A DNA stretch of 64,000 bases from SXVE01 sp036388895 (GCA_036388895.1 DASVQY010000026.1:1-64000), one strand, 5' to 3'. Positions 1 through 7,706 are shown, counted from the stretch's first letter. The notes: generated by a model from the sequence alone, not told the origin. Translations and numbers: made by a program.

Positions 1-18
1 TTATCAAAAAATTAAAAT

Positions 19-93
<75 letters not shown>

Positions 94-129
94 ATCCGTT
101 CCGCTTCGGATAATTTAAAGCGAACTAAT

Positions 130-159
130 AAAATAGCGAAAATTTTTGTCGGCTGTCAA
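130..159 (-). promoter_or_regulatory. sigma-70 type promoter of the tRNA-Val gene
   Basis: On the minus strand TTGACA (159-154) is followed after 18 nt by TATTTT (135-130). The predicted start is about 30 nt before the mature tRNA. The signal lies inside the first 29 codons of the longest reading frame of the divergent HAD gene, which argues that the HAD protein starts further downstream. Confidence 0.6.
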
Positions 160-232
160 GTTTGCGGCTCATTTGTTACATTGTAAAAATACGGAAAACA
201 GAAAAACAGAAAACGAACAAAGGAGAAAAACA

Positions 233-895
233 TTGATAAAAGCATTTATTTTTGACATCGACGGAACACTGATTGATTCGGTCGATTACCACGCCGAAGC
301 CTGGGTTAAAGCATTTAAGAAATTCGGCAAAAACGTGAAATTTTACGAAGCGCGGCGACAGGTCGGCAAAGGCGGCGACCAATTTTTGCCCGAGTTTTTA
401 TTAAAAAAGGAAATAAAAGAGTTCGGAAAAGCGGTCGAAGACGAACGCGGCAAGATATTCAAAAGCGAATTTTTACCGAAAATAAAACCGTTTCCTGAAG
501 TGCGCGAGCTTTTTGAAAAGATTCAAACGGACGGGAAACAGCTCGTTTTGGCGAGTTCGGCTCCGGCAGATGAATTAAAAGTCTACAAGAAAATCGCGAA
601 TATTGAAGATTTAGTTGATGACGAAACTTCTGCGGACGACGCCGAAAAATCGAAACCCGAGCCGGATATTTTTCAAGCCGCTTTCGATAAGCTCGGAAAA
701 ATAAATAAAAAGAATGCGGTCGTCGTCGGCGATACTGCTTATGATGCGGAAGCGGCGGCGAAGATGAATTTGAGAACAATCGGCGTTTTAACCGGCGGCT
801 GGACGAAAAGCGAACTTTTGAGCGCCGGGTGCAGCGAGGTTTACAAAGATATCGCCGAGATTTTCGCTGATTATAAAAATGTAATCAATTCATAG
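233..895 (+). CDS. HAD-superfamily phosphatase (beta-phosphoglucomutase/Gph-like)
   Basis: A 220-residue cytosolic hydrolase of the haloacid dehalogenase superfamily. Motif I FDIDGT lies at residues 7-12 (nucleophile Asp8, acid/base Asp10). A helical cap follows. Motif II is LASSAP, motif III the Lys in KSKPEP, and motif IV VVGDTAYD. Such enzymes release phosphate from small phosphorylated metabolites; the substrate cannot be read from the sequence. I chose the TTG start at 233 because AGGAG lies 7 nt upstream at 221-225. A longer in-frame start at 146 would overlap the promoter of the divergent tRNA gene and adds a tail that does not look like this family. It appears to be a single-gene unit. 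Confidence 0.85.
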   Translation: MIKAFIFDIDGTLIDSVDYHAEAWVKAFKKFGKNVKFYEARRQVGKGGDQFLPEFLLKKEIKEFGKAVEDERGKIFKSEFLPKIKPFPEVRELFEKIQTDGKQLVLASSAPADELKVYKKIANIEDLVDDETSADDAEKSKPEPDIFQAAFDKLGKINKKNAVVVGDTAYDAEAAAKMNLRTIGVLTGGWTKSELLSAGCSEVYKDIAEIFADYKNVINS

Positions 896-1087
896 ATGGG
901 TTATTCCCGAGCCGTTGAAGCGACAACGAATTTGTGTTTTTGTGGATAAAATTAATTTCTTTAAATTGTAATAAGTTATTTCAGGATTGTATGAATATAA
1001 TACGAGAGCAAGCGAGTTGTTTTGTTGCTTTTTATAAACAGTCAACAAATATCGGCGTTTTATCTTAACAAACGCATTAAAGATAAT

Positions 1088-1104
1088 TTGGCATTAAGAT
1101 TGCT
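1088..1104 (+). promoter_or_regulatory. Putative sigma-54 (-24/-12) promoter of the GlsB-like gene
   Basis: TTGGCATTAAGATTGCT fits the sigma-54 consensus YTGGCACGRNNNTTGCW at 15 of 17 positions. The required GG (1090-1091) and GC (1102-1103) are exactly 10 nt apart. The expected start near 1114 leaves about 65 nt before the start codon. The rest of the 285-bp gap (896-1180) shows no gene. Confidence 0.55.
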
Positions 1105-1180
1105 ATAGATATTTCCGGTTAGAAAAATCAAAGTATTTTTTAATATTTTGAGAACGTTCAAGATAAACACGGAGGGAAAT

Positions 1181-1456
1181 ATGATTATCAGTTTGATTGT
1201 TTGGTTGGTAGTAGGATTTATAGCAGGTTATTTGGCAAAACTTATCATGCCGGGACCGGATGGCGGCGGAGTTATAGCGACAATTCTTCTTGGTATTGTC
1301 GGCGCAATAGTCGGCGGATGGATCGGAAGAGCTGTTTTTGATAATGCAGGTGCCAATGATGGATTCAGTATTATGGGATTAGTTTTTGCAGTGATCGGCG
1401 CGCTTGTTGTTCTCGCTATTTATCGGCTGGCTACAGGTCGCAGCTTACGGGCTTAA
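1181..1456 (+). CDS. GlsB/YeaQ/YmgE-family stress-response membrane protein
   Basis: A 91-residue inner-membrane protein with three hydrophobic segments rich in glycine (GFIAGYLAKLIMPG, then GGVIATILLGIVGAIVGG, then a final helix). This is the usual build and length of the GlsB/YeaQ/YmgE (transglycosylase-associated) family, which is linked to envelope and general stress but whose biochemistry is unknown. The ATG at 1181 has GGAGG 5 nt upstream; a TTG 11 codons earlier lacks a ribosome site. It has its own promoter, with a sigma-54-like element at 1088-1104, and ends at a strong terminator, so it is probably a single-gene unit. Confidence 0.88.
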   Translation: MIISLIVWLVVGFIAGYLAKLIMPGPDGGGVIATILLGIVGAIVGGWIGRAVFDNAGANDGFSIMGLVFAVIGALVVLAIYRLATGRSLRA

Positions 1457-1490
1457 ATTGAATTTGCTCTAAAAATTGTAATTTTATAAA

Positions 1491-1523
1491 AAGCTAACTT
1501 CGGTTTGAAGTTAGCTTTTTTTT
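1491..1523 (+). terminator. Rho-independent terminator after the GlsB-like gene
   Basis: A perfect 10-bp stem, AAGCTAACTT/AAGTTAGCTT, with a 7-nt loop and a run of eight T. It also abuts the stop codon of the convergent hutG gene. Confidence 0.88.
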
Positions 1524-2469
1524 ATCCGGCGCAAAATTTATGCATTCCGACCGCGACGAGTTTTGCCGTCCGGTTGTCAATATCGAAATTCGGATTGACT
1601 TCTGTAAATTCAATGATTTTTGTGTTTGTCAGCTTCGCGGCGAACTGAACGAGCGTTAAAAATTCGCCCGCGCGAAGCCCAAACGGATTCGGCGCGGAAA
1701 CGCCCGGCGCTTCCGATGAACGAACGGCGTCGAGGTCAAAGCCGAAAAATGTGCTGAGCGACGAACTGTGACTGATAAATTTCTGGCGGACGGATTCGCG
1801 GATTTCCAAATCAGCCGATTCGCGCGAGCGAAGTTGATCGAGACTGATAAGATTAACGCCCAAATCCCTTAAATAACGGTAATAAACCGGCGAAGCGAGC
1901 TGCGGTTGAAAACCGATTTCGTAAAAATAATCGGGTCTAAGAAGATGCTCTTCGAGAAGCTGTCGATAAGGCGTTCCGCTGTTTCGCGGCTGGTCGGCGC
2001 GAACGTCGAAATGCGCGTCAATATTTATCGCGATCCAATTCGATTTTCCGAAAACTTCCGACATCGCGCATCCGTCCGGGTAAGAAACGTCGTTGCCGCC
2101 GCCCAAAACAATAACTCGTTTCCCGTCACGAAGAAACTGCGATATGAGACGACAATGCGCGTCGTGCGTTTCTTCGAGACTGTTTTGAATCGCCGTGTCG
2201 CCGAAATCTAAAATTCTTTTTTTAATACCGAACGGCGTTAATTTGTAAAATTCTCGTCGTATCGCTTCGGGCGCAAGCCGTGCGCCTTCTCTTCCTCGAT
2301 TTCGCACAACGCCTTCGTCCTGCGGGCAGCCGATTATAATGATGTCGGCGGAATCGTAATCTTCTTCTCTGGTCGAAACTATTTCGCCGAGCCGAACGTC
2401 GTAGGGGTCGTTTTTGCGAAAAAATAAACTTGCATCAGGGCGTTTTGCGGTTTCAAATAATTCGTTCAT
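1522..2469 (-). CDS. hutG: Formimidoylglutamase-like ureohydrolase (HutG type)
   Basis: A 315-residue protein of the arginase/agmatinase/formiminoglutamase superfamily. Formimidoylglutamase hydrolyses N-formimino-L-glutamate to glutamate and formamide, the last step of one histidine degradation route. Ligand motifs are visible: DAHFD (151-155) and DLD (245-247). In the first motif, usually GGDH or GGGH, the residue is Asn126 (GGGND), so one of the classical Mn ligands is replaced. The hutU, hutI and hutH genes lie at 9.5, 20.1 and 24.3 kb, which supports the HutG role over arginase or agmatinase. No clear ribosome site precedes the ATG. The gene diverges from the trp operon, and the trp -35 box is only 4 bp from its start codon. 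Confidence 0.78.
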   Translation of the reverse strand: MNELFETAKRPDASLFFRKNDPYDVRLGEIVSTREEDYDSADIIIIGCPQDEGVVRNRGREGARLAPEAIRREFYKLTPFGIKKRILDFGDTAIQNSLEETHDAHCRLISQFLRDGKRVIVLGGGNDVSYPDGCAMSEVFGKSNWIAINIDAHFDVRADQPRNSGTPYRQLLEEHLLRPDYFYEIGFQPQLASPVYYRYLRDLGVNLISLDQLRSRESADLEIRESVRQKFISHSSSLSTFFGFDLDAVRSSEAPGVSAPNPFGLRAGEFLTLVQFAAKLTNTKIIEFTEVNPNFDIDNRTAKLVAVGMHKFCAG

Positions 2470-2472
2470 AGT

Positions 2473-2501
2473 TTGCGAAAAAATTTACGGTCGGTTATAA
2501 A
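2473..2501 (+). promoter_or_regulatory. sigma-70 type promoter of the trp operon
   Basis: TTGCGA (2473-2478) and TATAAA (2496-2501) are separated by 17 nt. The start is expected near 2508, giving a leader of roughly 195 nt before trpD. That leader contains a short Trp-rich reading frame and an attenuator. Confidence 0.6.
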
Positions 2502-2529
2502 TGTAGATTGTAAAACATTTTACGGTTTA

Positions 2530-2616
2530 ATGAACGAGAATCGCAACAATACATTTGAAACTGTAAGCTGGCTTTGGCGACGCGCGGCGATTCTTCCGTT
2601 TAAACATAAGAAATAA
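2530..2616 (+). CDS. trpL: trp leader peptide
   Basis: A 28-codon reading frame, ATG to TAA, encoding MNENRNNTFETVSWLWRRAA followed by ILPFKHKK. Two of its codons are Trp, in a Trp-Leu-Trp cluster at 2569-2577, in front of an operon for tryptophan synthesis. The peptide itself is not expected to act; ribosome position on the Trp codons would sense charged tRNA-Trp. The ribosome site is weak, with nothing better than a purine-poor stretch upstream. Support comes mainly from the matched antiterminator and terminator downstream. Confidence 0.8.
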   Translation: MNENRNNTFETVSWLWRRAAILPFKHKK

Positions 2617-2681
2617 TTCTTTTGTAAAAAAAATAAAGTTTGGGAGAATCGCTGGCAAAAAAATTTTGTCAGCGATTTTTT
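2536..2681 (+). promoter_or_regulatory. Ribosome-mediated trp attenuator with alternative pairings
   Basis: Four mutually exclusive segments can be read. Segment 1 is GAGAATCGC (2536-2544), segment 2 GCGATTCTTCC (2587-2597), segment 3 GGGAGAATCGC (2642-2652) and segment 4 the terminator's 3' arm (2664-2677). Segments 2 and 3 pair over 11 bp with one G-U, forming an antiterminator. Segments 1 and 2 pair over 9 bp with one G-U, freeing segment 3 for the terminator. The Trp codons lie between segments 1 and 2, so a stalled ribosome would leave segment 2 free to capture segment 3. The fold is my manual reading; energies were not computed. Confidence 0.8.
2647..2681 (+). terminator. Intrinsic terminator of the trp attenuator
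   Basis: A 14-bp stem with one G-U: arms 2647-2660 (AATCGCTGGCAAAA) and 2664-2677, with loop AAA. T continues to 2681. It lies 31 nt after the leader stop codon and 20 nt before the trpD ATG, where an attenuator terminator belongs. Confidence 0.88.
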
Positions 2682-2701
2682 ATTGGAATTTTATAAAAAT
2701 T

Positions 2702-3811
2702 ATGCAGATTTCCGAAAATCAAGGAGTGATTCGCCCAGCGTGGATTTTGCCGACGCCTCTGCGGACGGATGAGCCGCCGCCGAAAGGGTTAAAAAATATT
2801 CTGCTTCATCTGATGCAGGGACAAAACATCAAACGCGAGGAGGCGCGGCATCTTTTGGACGAGCTTTTGAGCGACAACGCGACCGATACGCAAATCTCCG
2901 CCGCCCTCGTCGCTCTCGCCATCAAAGGCGAAACCATCGAAGAACTCGCGGGAATGGCAGAAGCGATGCGCGAGCATTCGGCAAAAATCAATTCGATTCA
3001 CACGAATTTTATTGATACAGCCGGAACCGGTTCGAGCAAAGTCAAAACTTTCAATGTTTCGACCGCCGCCGCTTTCGTCATCGCGGGCGCGGGGTTGCCG
3101 GTTGCCAAACACGGGAGCCGCGCGGCGACTTCTCTTTCGGGAAGCGCGGACGTTTTGACCGCTCTGGGCGTAAACGTTTCGGCGAGCCGCGAAACGTCGG
3201 AAAAATGTTTGAACGAAATCGGCATCTGTTTTATGTTCGCTCCGCTTTATCACGCTTCGACGGCACGCGTCGCCGCCGTTCGCAGGGAGTTAGGCGTGCA
3301 TACGACGTTTAATTTGCTCGGTCCGATGACGAATCCCGCCGGAGCGCCGTTTCAGATTATGGGCGTCTGGCACAAAGCGCTCGTTCCGCAAGTCGCGCAA
3401 ACGTTAGGCGCACTTGGAACAAAACGCGCGTGGGTCGTTCACGGTCTCGACGGTTTGGATGAAATCACGGTTTCAGATAAAACTCTCGTTGCGGAAATTA
3501 CGCCCGATTACTTGAAGTTTTTTGAAATCGCGCCGGAAGATTTAGGATTTGAAAGGGCTTCCGTCACGGAATTAGAAAGTTTGCGCGGCGGAAGCCCGGA
3601 AAAAAACGCTGAAATTATCAGGCAAGTTTTGGAAAACGAGCGCGATGACGCGGCGCGAAGTTTGGTTACAATGAACGCGGCGGCGGCGATTTACGTCGGC
3701 GGAAAAGCGGAAACCTTGGAAAAAGCGGCAAAACTCGCAGCAGAAAGTCTGGAAAGCGGAAAGGCTCTTGAAAAATTGGAGAGTTTAATTGAGAAGACAA
3801 AAGGGAATTAA
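2702..3811 (+). CDS. trpD: Anthranilate phosphoribosyltransferase
   Basis: TrpD transfers a phosphoribosyl group from PRPP to anthranilate, the second committed step of tryptophan synthesis. Family signatures are clear: DTAGTGSSKVKTFNVSTAAA (PRPP-binding glycine loop), KHGSRAATSLSGSADVL, GPMTNPA, and VHGLDGLDE near the C-terminus. The protein has 369 residues from this ATG, about 30 more than usual. The family core starts near 'LKNILLHLMQGQNI', and the preceding 35 or so residues, rich in Pro, are unusual. The ATG at 2702 has only GGA upstream; an internal ATG at 2813 would cut the first core helix. It is the first gene of trpDCFBA and lies just after the attenuator. trpE and trpG are not in the window. 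Confidence 0.95.
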   Translation: MQISENQGVIRPAWILPTPLRTDEPPPKGLKNILLHLMQGQNIKREEARHLLDELLSDNATDTQISAALVALAIKGETIEELAGMAEAMREHSAKINSIHTNFIDTAGTGSSKVKTFNVSTAAAFVIAGAGLPVAKHGSRAATSLSGSADVLTALGVNVSASRETSEKCLNEIGICFMFAPLYHASTARVAAVRRELGVHTTFNLLGPMTNPAGAPFQIMGVWHKALVPQVAQTLGALGTKRAWVVHGLDGLDEITVSDKTLVAEITPDYLKFFEIAPEDLGFERASVTELESLRGGSPEKNAEIIRQVLENERDDAARSLVTMNAAAAIYVGGKAETLEKAAKLAAESLESGKALEKLESLIEKTKGN

Positions 3812-3846
3812 GCGCCATCGAACCCGAATAACTTTATAAAACCAAA

Positions 3847-4641
3847 ATGTTTCTAAATGAAATTATCAAACTAAAGAAAAAGCGGCTGGAAAAAGCGAAA
3901 GCCGAACGCGATTTTGAAGAATTGAAGCGAAGCGCGTTTGCCAGGCGTAAAAATTCTGCAAAACATCGCCTGCGAACAGCTTTGCAGAAAAATCAAATAA
4001 ATATCATCGCTGAAATCAAACGCGCTTCGCCGTCAAAAGGCGTGATAAATGATAAAATTGATGTAACCGAAGTCGCACTAAATTACGAAAAAGGCGGCGC
4101 AACAGCGATTTCTGTTTTGACCGAAGAAGACAAATTCCAAGGCAGTTTGGAAGATTTGAAAGCGGCGCGAAATGCAGTTGAGATTCCGATTTTGCGAAAG
4201 GATTTTATTTTTGACGAATTTCAAGTTTATGAAGCGGCGGACGCCGGCGCGGACGTAATTTTGCTCATCGCAGCGATGCTAAACGATGAAGATTTAGCAA
4301 ATCTTCATCGTTTAGCGGAACAGGAACTCGGTTTGGACACTCTGGTTGAAGTTCATACTTCGGAAGAACTCGAAAGAGTAAAAAAAATCAATCCGAAAAT
4401 CGTCGGCGTAAACAATCGCGATTTGCAGTCGTTTGAAGTTTCGCTCGACATTTCGCGCGAATTGATAAAACGCGCGCCGGAAAACGCGCTGATGATCGCC
4501 GAAAGCGGTTTGCAGACGCGTGAAGATATTTTCGAGCTGCGCGAGATTGGATTTTCCGGTTTTCTAATCGGCGAAACTCTGATGCGAAGCGGAAATGTCG
4601 AGGAAGAAATCAGGAGATTAGCCGGGAACAAACACGAATGA
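3847..4641 (+). CDS. trpC: Indole-3-glycerol-phosphate synthase
   Basis: TrpC closes the ring of carboxyphenylamino-deoxyribulose phosphate to give indole-3-glycerol phosphate. The 264-residue TIM barrel shows IIAEIKRASPSKG (catalytic Lys and phosphate region), LRKDFIFDEFQVYEA, DVILLIAAML, LVEVHTSEE, GVNNRDL, IAESGLQTRED and GFLIGETLMRS. It starts 35 nt after trpD. The last codons (GNKHE and stop) are supplied by the left arm of an inverted repeat at 4621-4714, so the native C-terminus seems to have been replaced by repeat sequence. Confidence 0.96.
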   Translation: MFLNEIIKLKKKRLEKAKAERDFEELKRSAFARRKNSAKHRLRTALQKNQINIIAEIKRASPSKGVINDKIDVTEVALNYEKGGATAISVLTEEDKFQGSLEDLKAARNAVEIPILRKDFIFDEFQVYEAADAGADVILLIAAMLNDEDLANLHRLAEQELGLDTLVEVHTSEELERVKKINPKIVGVNNRDLQSFEVSLDISRELIKRAPENALMIAESGLQTREDIFELREIGFSGFLIGETLMRSGNVEEEIRRLAGNKHE

Positions 4642-4714
4642 ACACGAAATACGTAAAATATTAAACTGCTTTTGTTTATTCTTATTTTAGTGAATTTTCG
4701 TGTTTGTTCCCGGC
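4621..4714. repeat. Intergenic inverted repeat between trpC and trpF
   Basis: Perfect 18-bp arms, GCCGGGAACAAACACGAA (4621-4638) and its complement (4697-4714), are separated by 58 nt of AT-rich DNA with further partial pairing. The left arm overlaps the trpC stop codon and the right arm ends 10 nt before the trpF ATG. The layout resembles dispersed palindromic repeats seen in many bacterial genomes. It may also form a hairpin in the trp mRNA. Confidence 0.8.
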
Positions 4715-4724
4715 AAAAAATCTT

Positions 4725-5705
4725 ATGACCAAAGTTAAAATCTGCGGCATCACAAATCTTGAAGACGCGCTGCTTTCAGCAAAGTTCGGCGCGAACGCGC
4801 TCGGGTTTAATTTTTACGAAAAAAGCCCGCGCTATATCACGCCCGAAAAAGCGCGGGAAATTATCGAGCAATTGCCGCGAGAAATTTTGAAAGTCGGAGT
4901 TTTCGTCAATGAAGATTTGGAAAAGATAGTTGAAATCGCAAAAATTGCTAAACTCGACGCGCTTCAATTACACGGCGAAGAAACGCCGGAATTTGCGAAA
5001 GAATTGAAGGCGAAAACGAAATTGGAAATCATCAAAGCCTTTCGAGTTTCAAAAGATTTTGAGCCCGAAAACGTTTTACAATATCAAACGGACGCGATTT
5101 TGCTCGATGCTTACAACCCGAAAGAACACGGCGGAACGGGCGAAACTTTCGATTGGGAAATTGCCAGAAAAGTGCAGAAGATTTTTCCGAAAATGTATCT
5201 TGCAGGCGGGCTTTCGCAGGAAAATATTGCGGGTGCCATTTTACAAGTTAAACCTTTTGCTGTTGATGCTTGTAGTTGTTTAGAAAGTAAAAAGGGCAGT
5301 AAAGATAAAGCGGAGTTAATCAATTTTTTAAGTAATGTTCGTTTTTCAAATCACCAAAGTTTTAAGCATTTTGACGATGAGGATTTGTTTAATTTATTGA
5401 GATTGTATCGGCATAGACCTCTTTTATATTTGCCTGAAAAGTCAATTTCTCATTTGTGCAGTTTTATTGTTGGTTATTTGTGCGCTTTAAAGATTACAGA
5501 TTCTGAATATCAAAGAATTGATTCGTTTTTCAAAGGTTTTGATAGATTTTTAGAAATAAACAAAGGAATGTTCGTTCATCATTATTATTCGTACGCTTCG
5601 CATTTTTTAGAAAAGTCCGGAAATTGTGAAGATAGAGCATTTGATTTGTTTTTTGCAAAGTTTGAAGAATTTGCTTTAGAAAATGGATTTCCAAAATATG
5701 AATAA
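4725..5705 (+). CDS. trpF: Phosphoribosylanthranilate isomerase with an alien C-terminal extension
   Basis: TrpF performs the Amadori rearrangement of phosphoribosylanthranilate. Residues 1-175 or so are typical: KVKICGITNLEDAL with the catalytic Cys, GFNFYEKSPRYI, LQLHGEE, LLDAYNPKEHGGTGETFDW with the catalytic Asp, and YLAGGL. TrpF is normally about 200-210 residues, but this protein has 326. From about 5230 the DNA becomes AT-rich with different codon choice. The expected VDVSSGVE phosphate motif reads VDACSCLE, followed by a recognisable but altered TrpF tail (KGSKDKAELINFLSNV). About 120 residues unlike TrpF then follow, rich in Phe, Tyr, His and Leu (RPLLYLPEKSISHLCSFIVG). The extension recalls small immunity-like proteins, but I cannot name it. 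The stop overlaps the trpB start. Confidence 0.88.
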   Translation: MTKVKICGITNLEDALLSAKFGANALGFNFYEKSPRYITPEKAREIIEQLPREILKVGVFVNEDLEKIVEIAKIAKLDALQLHGEETPEFAKELKAKTKLEIIKAFRVSKDFEPENVLQYQTDAILLDAYNPKEHGGTGETFDWEIARKVQKIFPKMYLAGGLSQENIAGAILQVKPFAVDACSCLESKKGSKDKAELINFLSNVRFSNHQSFKHFDDEDLFNLLRLYRHRPLLYLPEKSISHLCSFIVGYLCALKITDSEYQRIDSFFKGFDRFLEINKGMFVHHYYSYASHFLEKSGNCEDRAFDLFFAKFEEFALENGFPKYE

Positions 5706-6897
5706 TTTTCAACCAGACGAACGCGGTTACTGGGGCGAATTCGGCGGGCGGTTTGTTCCCGAGACTTTGATGTCGCCGCTCGAAGAATTAACGAATGCGT
5801 ATTTCGCCATTCGCGACGATGCTGATTTTCAAACCGAGTTTTTGCAACTTTTGCAGGATTTTTCCGGTCGTCCGACGCCGCTTTTTCACGCGAAAAGGTT
5901 ATGGGAAAATTTGGGCGGAGCGCAAATTTATTTGAAGCGCGAAGATTTGGGGCATACCGGTTCGCACAAAATCAATAACGCTATCGGGCAGGTTTTGCTC
6001 GCGCGGCGAATGGGCAAAAAGCGCGTGATTGCGGAAACCGGTGCGGGACAGCACGGCGTGGCGACGGCGACCGTGTGCGCGCTTTTCGGACTGGAATGCG
6101 TCGTTTATATGGGAACCGAAGATATGCGGCGGCAGGCGCTCAACGTTTTTCGGATGCAGCTTCTCGGCGCGGAAGTTCGCGGCGTGGATTCCGGCTCGAA
6201 AACCTTAAAAGACGCGATAAACGAAGCTTTGCGCGACTGGGTGGCGAACGTTGATTCGACTTATTATCTTCTCGGCTCGGCTTTAGGTCCGCATCCGTAT
6301 CCGCTGATGGTGAGGGATTTTCAGTCAGTTATCGGCAGAGAAGCGCGTGAACAAATCCTGGAAAAAACGGGAAGTTTGCCCGACGCGCTCGTCGCCTGCG
6401 TCGGCGGCGGTTCGAATGCAATCGGGCTTTTTCATCCGTTTTTGCGCGACGAGAACGTACGGATGATCGGCGTCGAAGCGGGCGGCAAAGGCGATAACCT
6501 GGGCGAGCACGCGGCGCGTTTTAACAAAGCGGGCGGCGGGAAGATCGGCGTTTTGCAGGGAACGAAAAGCTGGCTGCTGCAGGACGAGAACGGACAAATC
6601 GCGCTAACGCATTCGATTTCCGCCGGACTGGATTACGCTTCGGTCGGTCCGGAACACGCGTTTTTGCAGTCAGTCGGACGCGTCGAATACGCGATGGCGA
6701 CAGATGATGAAGCGTTAAAAGCCTTTCAAATTTTGTCGCAAACCGAAGGAATTATTCCGGCTCTGGAAAGCTCGCACGCGATTGCGCATTTGCTGAAACT
6801 CGCGCCGGAAATGTCGCCGAACCAAACAATTATCGTTAATTTATCGGGGCGCGGCGATAAAGACGTGAATCAAGTGCAGGAAATGCTGAATAAATAA
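5698..6897 (+). CDS. trpB: Tryptophan synthase beta chain
   Basis: TrpB condenses indole with serine using PLP. The 399-residue protein has YWGEFGGRFVPETLM at the N-terminus, the PLP lysine Lys91 in HTGSHKINNA, GAGQHGVATA, the phosphate loop GGGSNAIG, and GLDYASVGPEH. Length is normal. I chose the ATG at 5698, which overlaps the trpF stop by 8 nt; an in-frame ATG at 5683 would add five residues. It is followed immediately by trpA, and the two proteins form the alpha2-beta2 complex with an indole tunnel. Confidence 0.97.
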   Translation: MNNFQPDERGYWGEFGGRFVPETLMSPLEELTNAYFAIRDDADFQTEFLQLLQDFSGRPTPLFHAKRLWENLGGAQIYLKREDLGHTGSHKINNAIGQVLLARRMGKKRVIAETGAGQHGVATATVCALFGLECVVYMGTEDMRRQALNVFRMQLLGAEVRGVDSGSKTLKDAINEALRDWVANVDSTYYLLGSALGPHPYPLMVRDFQSVIGREAREQILEKTGSLPDALVACVGGGSNAIGLFHPFLRDENVRMIGVEAGGKGDNLGEHAARFNKAGGGKIGVLQGTKSWLLQDENGQIALTHSISAGLDYASVGPEHAFLQSVGRVEYAMATDDEALKAFQILSQTEGIIPALESSHAIAHLLKLAPEMSPNQTIIVNLSGRGDKDVNQVQEMLNK

Positions 6898-7706
6898 TGG
6901 CAAATCGAATAAACGAAGAATTCAATCAATTAAAATCCGAAAATCGCGGCGGTTTCATTCCGTTTATTGTTGCGGGCGATCCCGATTTGCGAACGACGAA
7001 AGAATTGATTTTGGAATTGGGAAAGAGCGGCGCGAGCGTCATCGAACTCGGCGTGCCGTTCAGCGATCCGGTCGCGGACGGCGTGACGATTCAGGCTTCG
7101 GCGGAACGGGCGCTGCGAAATCCGATTTCAGTGAAAGCGATTCTGGAAATAACGGCAGAAGTCCGAGAAAAGGGCTGCGAAACGCCGATTATTTTATTCA
7201 GCTATTTCAACCCGATTTTGCAGTTCGGTTTGGAAAATTTCGCCGCAAAAGCGAAAGACGCGGGCGTTGACGGGATTTTGATAACCGATTTGGTGCCGGA
7301 AGAAGCCGAAGAATTCCGCCGAATTCTAAGCGAACGAGATTTAGCGCTGATAATGCTTGCCGCGCCGACTTCATCGGACGAGCGGTTGCGAAAAATCTGC
7401 GCTCAGGCAAGCTGTTTCGTTTACGCCGTTTCGCGAGCGGGCGTGACGGGCGCGCGGAACGAGATGAGTTCCGAGGCGGAAAATCTCGTCTCCCGGCTTA
7501 AAAAATTTACCGATTTGCCGATTGCCGTCGGCTTTGGAATTTCCACAGCGGAGCAGGTCGCAAATACCTGGAGATATGCGGACGCGGCGGTTGTCGGTTC
7601 GGCAATCGTCGGGGAAATGATGCGGCTCGCAGCGAATCCTGATGAAGTGAGCGAAGATTTTGTCGAAAAAATAGGCGGCTTTGCCGAGTCGTTTCTGCCG
7701 TCTTAA
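6897..7706 (+). CDS. trpA: Tryptophan synthase alpha chain
   Basis: TrpA cleaves indole-3-glycerol phosphate to indole and glyceraldehyde 3-phosphate. The 269-residue barrel shows FIVAGDPD, VIELGVPFSDPVADG (catalytic Glu50 and Asp61), GILITDLVPEE, YAVSRAGVTGAR, and VGFGIS with VVGSAIV for phosphate binding. The ATG overlaps the trpB stop by one base (TAATG), so translation is coupled. It is the last gene of the operon; an imperfect inverted repeat follows. Confidence 0.97.
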   Translation: MANRINEEFNQLKSENRGGFIPFIVAGDPDLRTTKELILELGKSGASVIELGVPFSDPVADGVTIQASAERALRNPISVKAILEITAEVREKGCETPIILFSYFNPILQFGLENFAAKAKDAGVDGILITDLVPEEAEEFRRILSERDLALIMLAAPTSSDERLRKICAQASCFVYAVSRAGVTGARNEMSSEAENLVSRLKKFTDLPIAVGFGISTAEQVANTWRYADAAVVGSAIVGEMMRLAANPDEVSEDFVEKIGGFAESFLPS

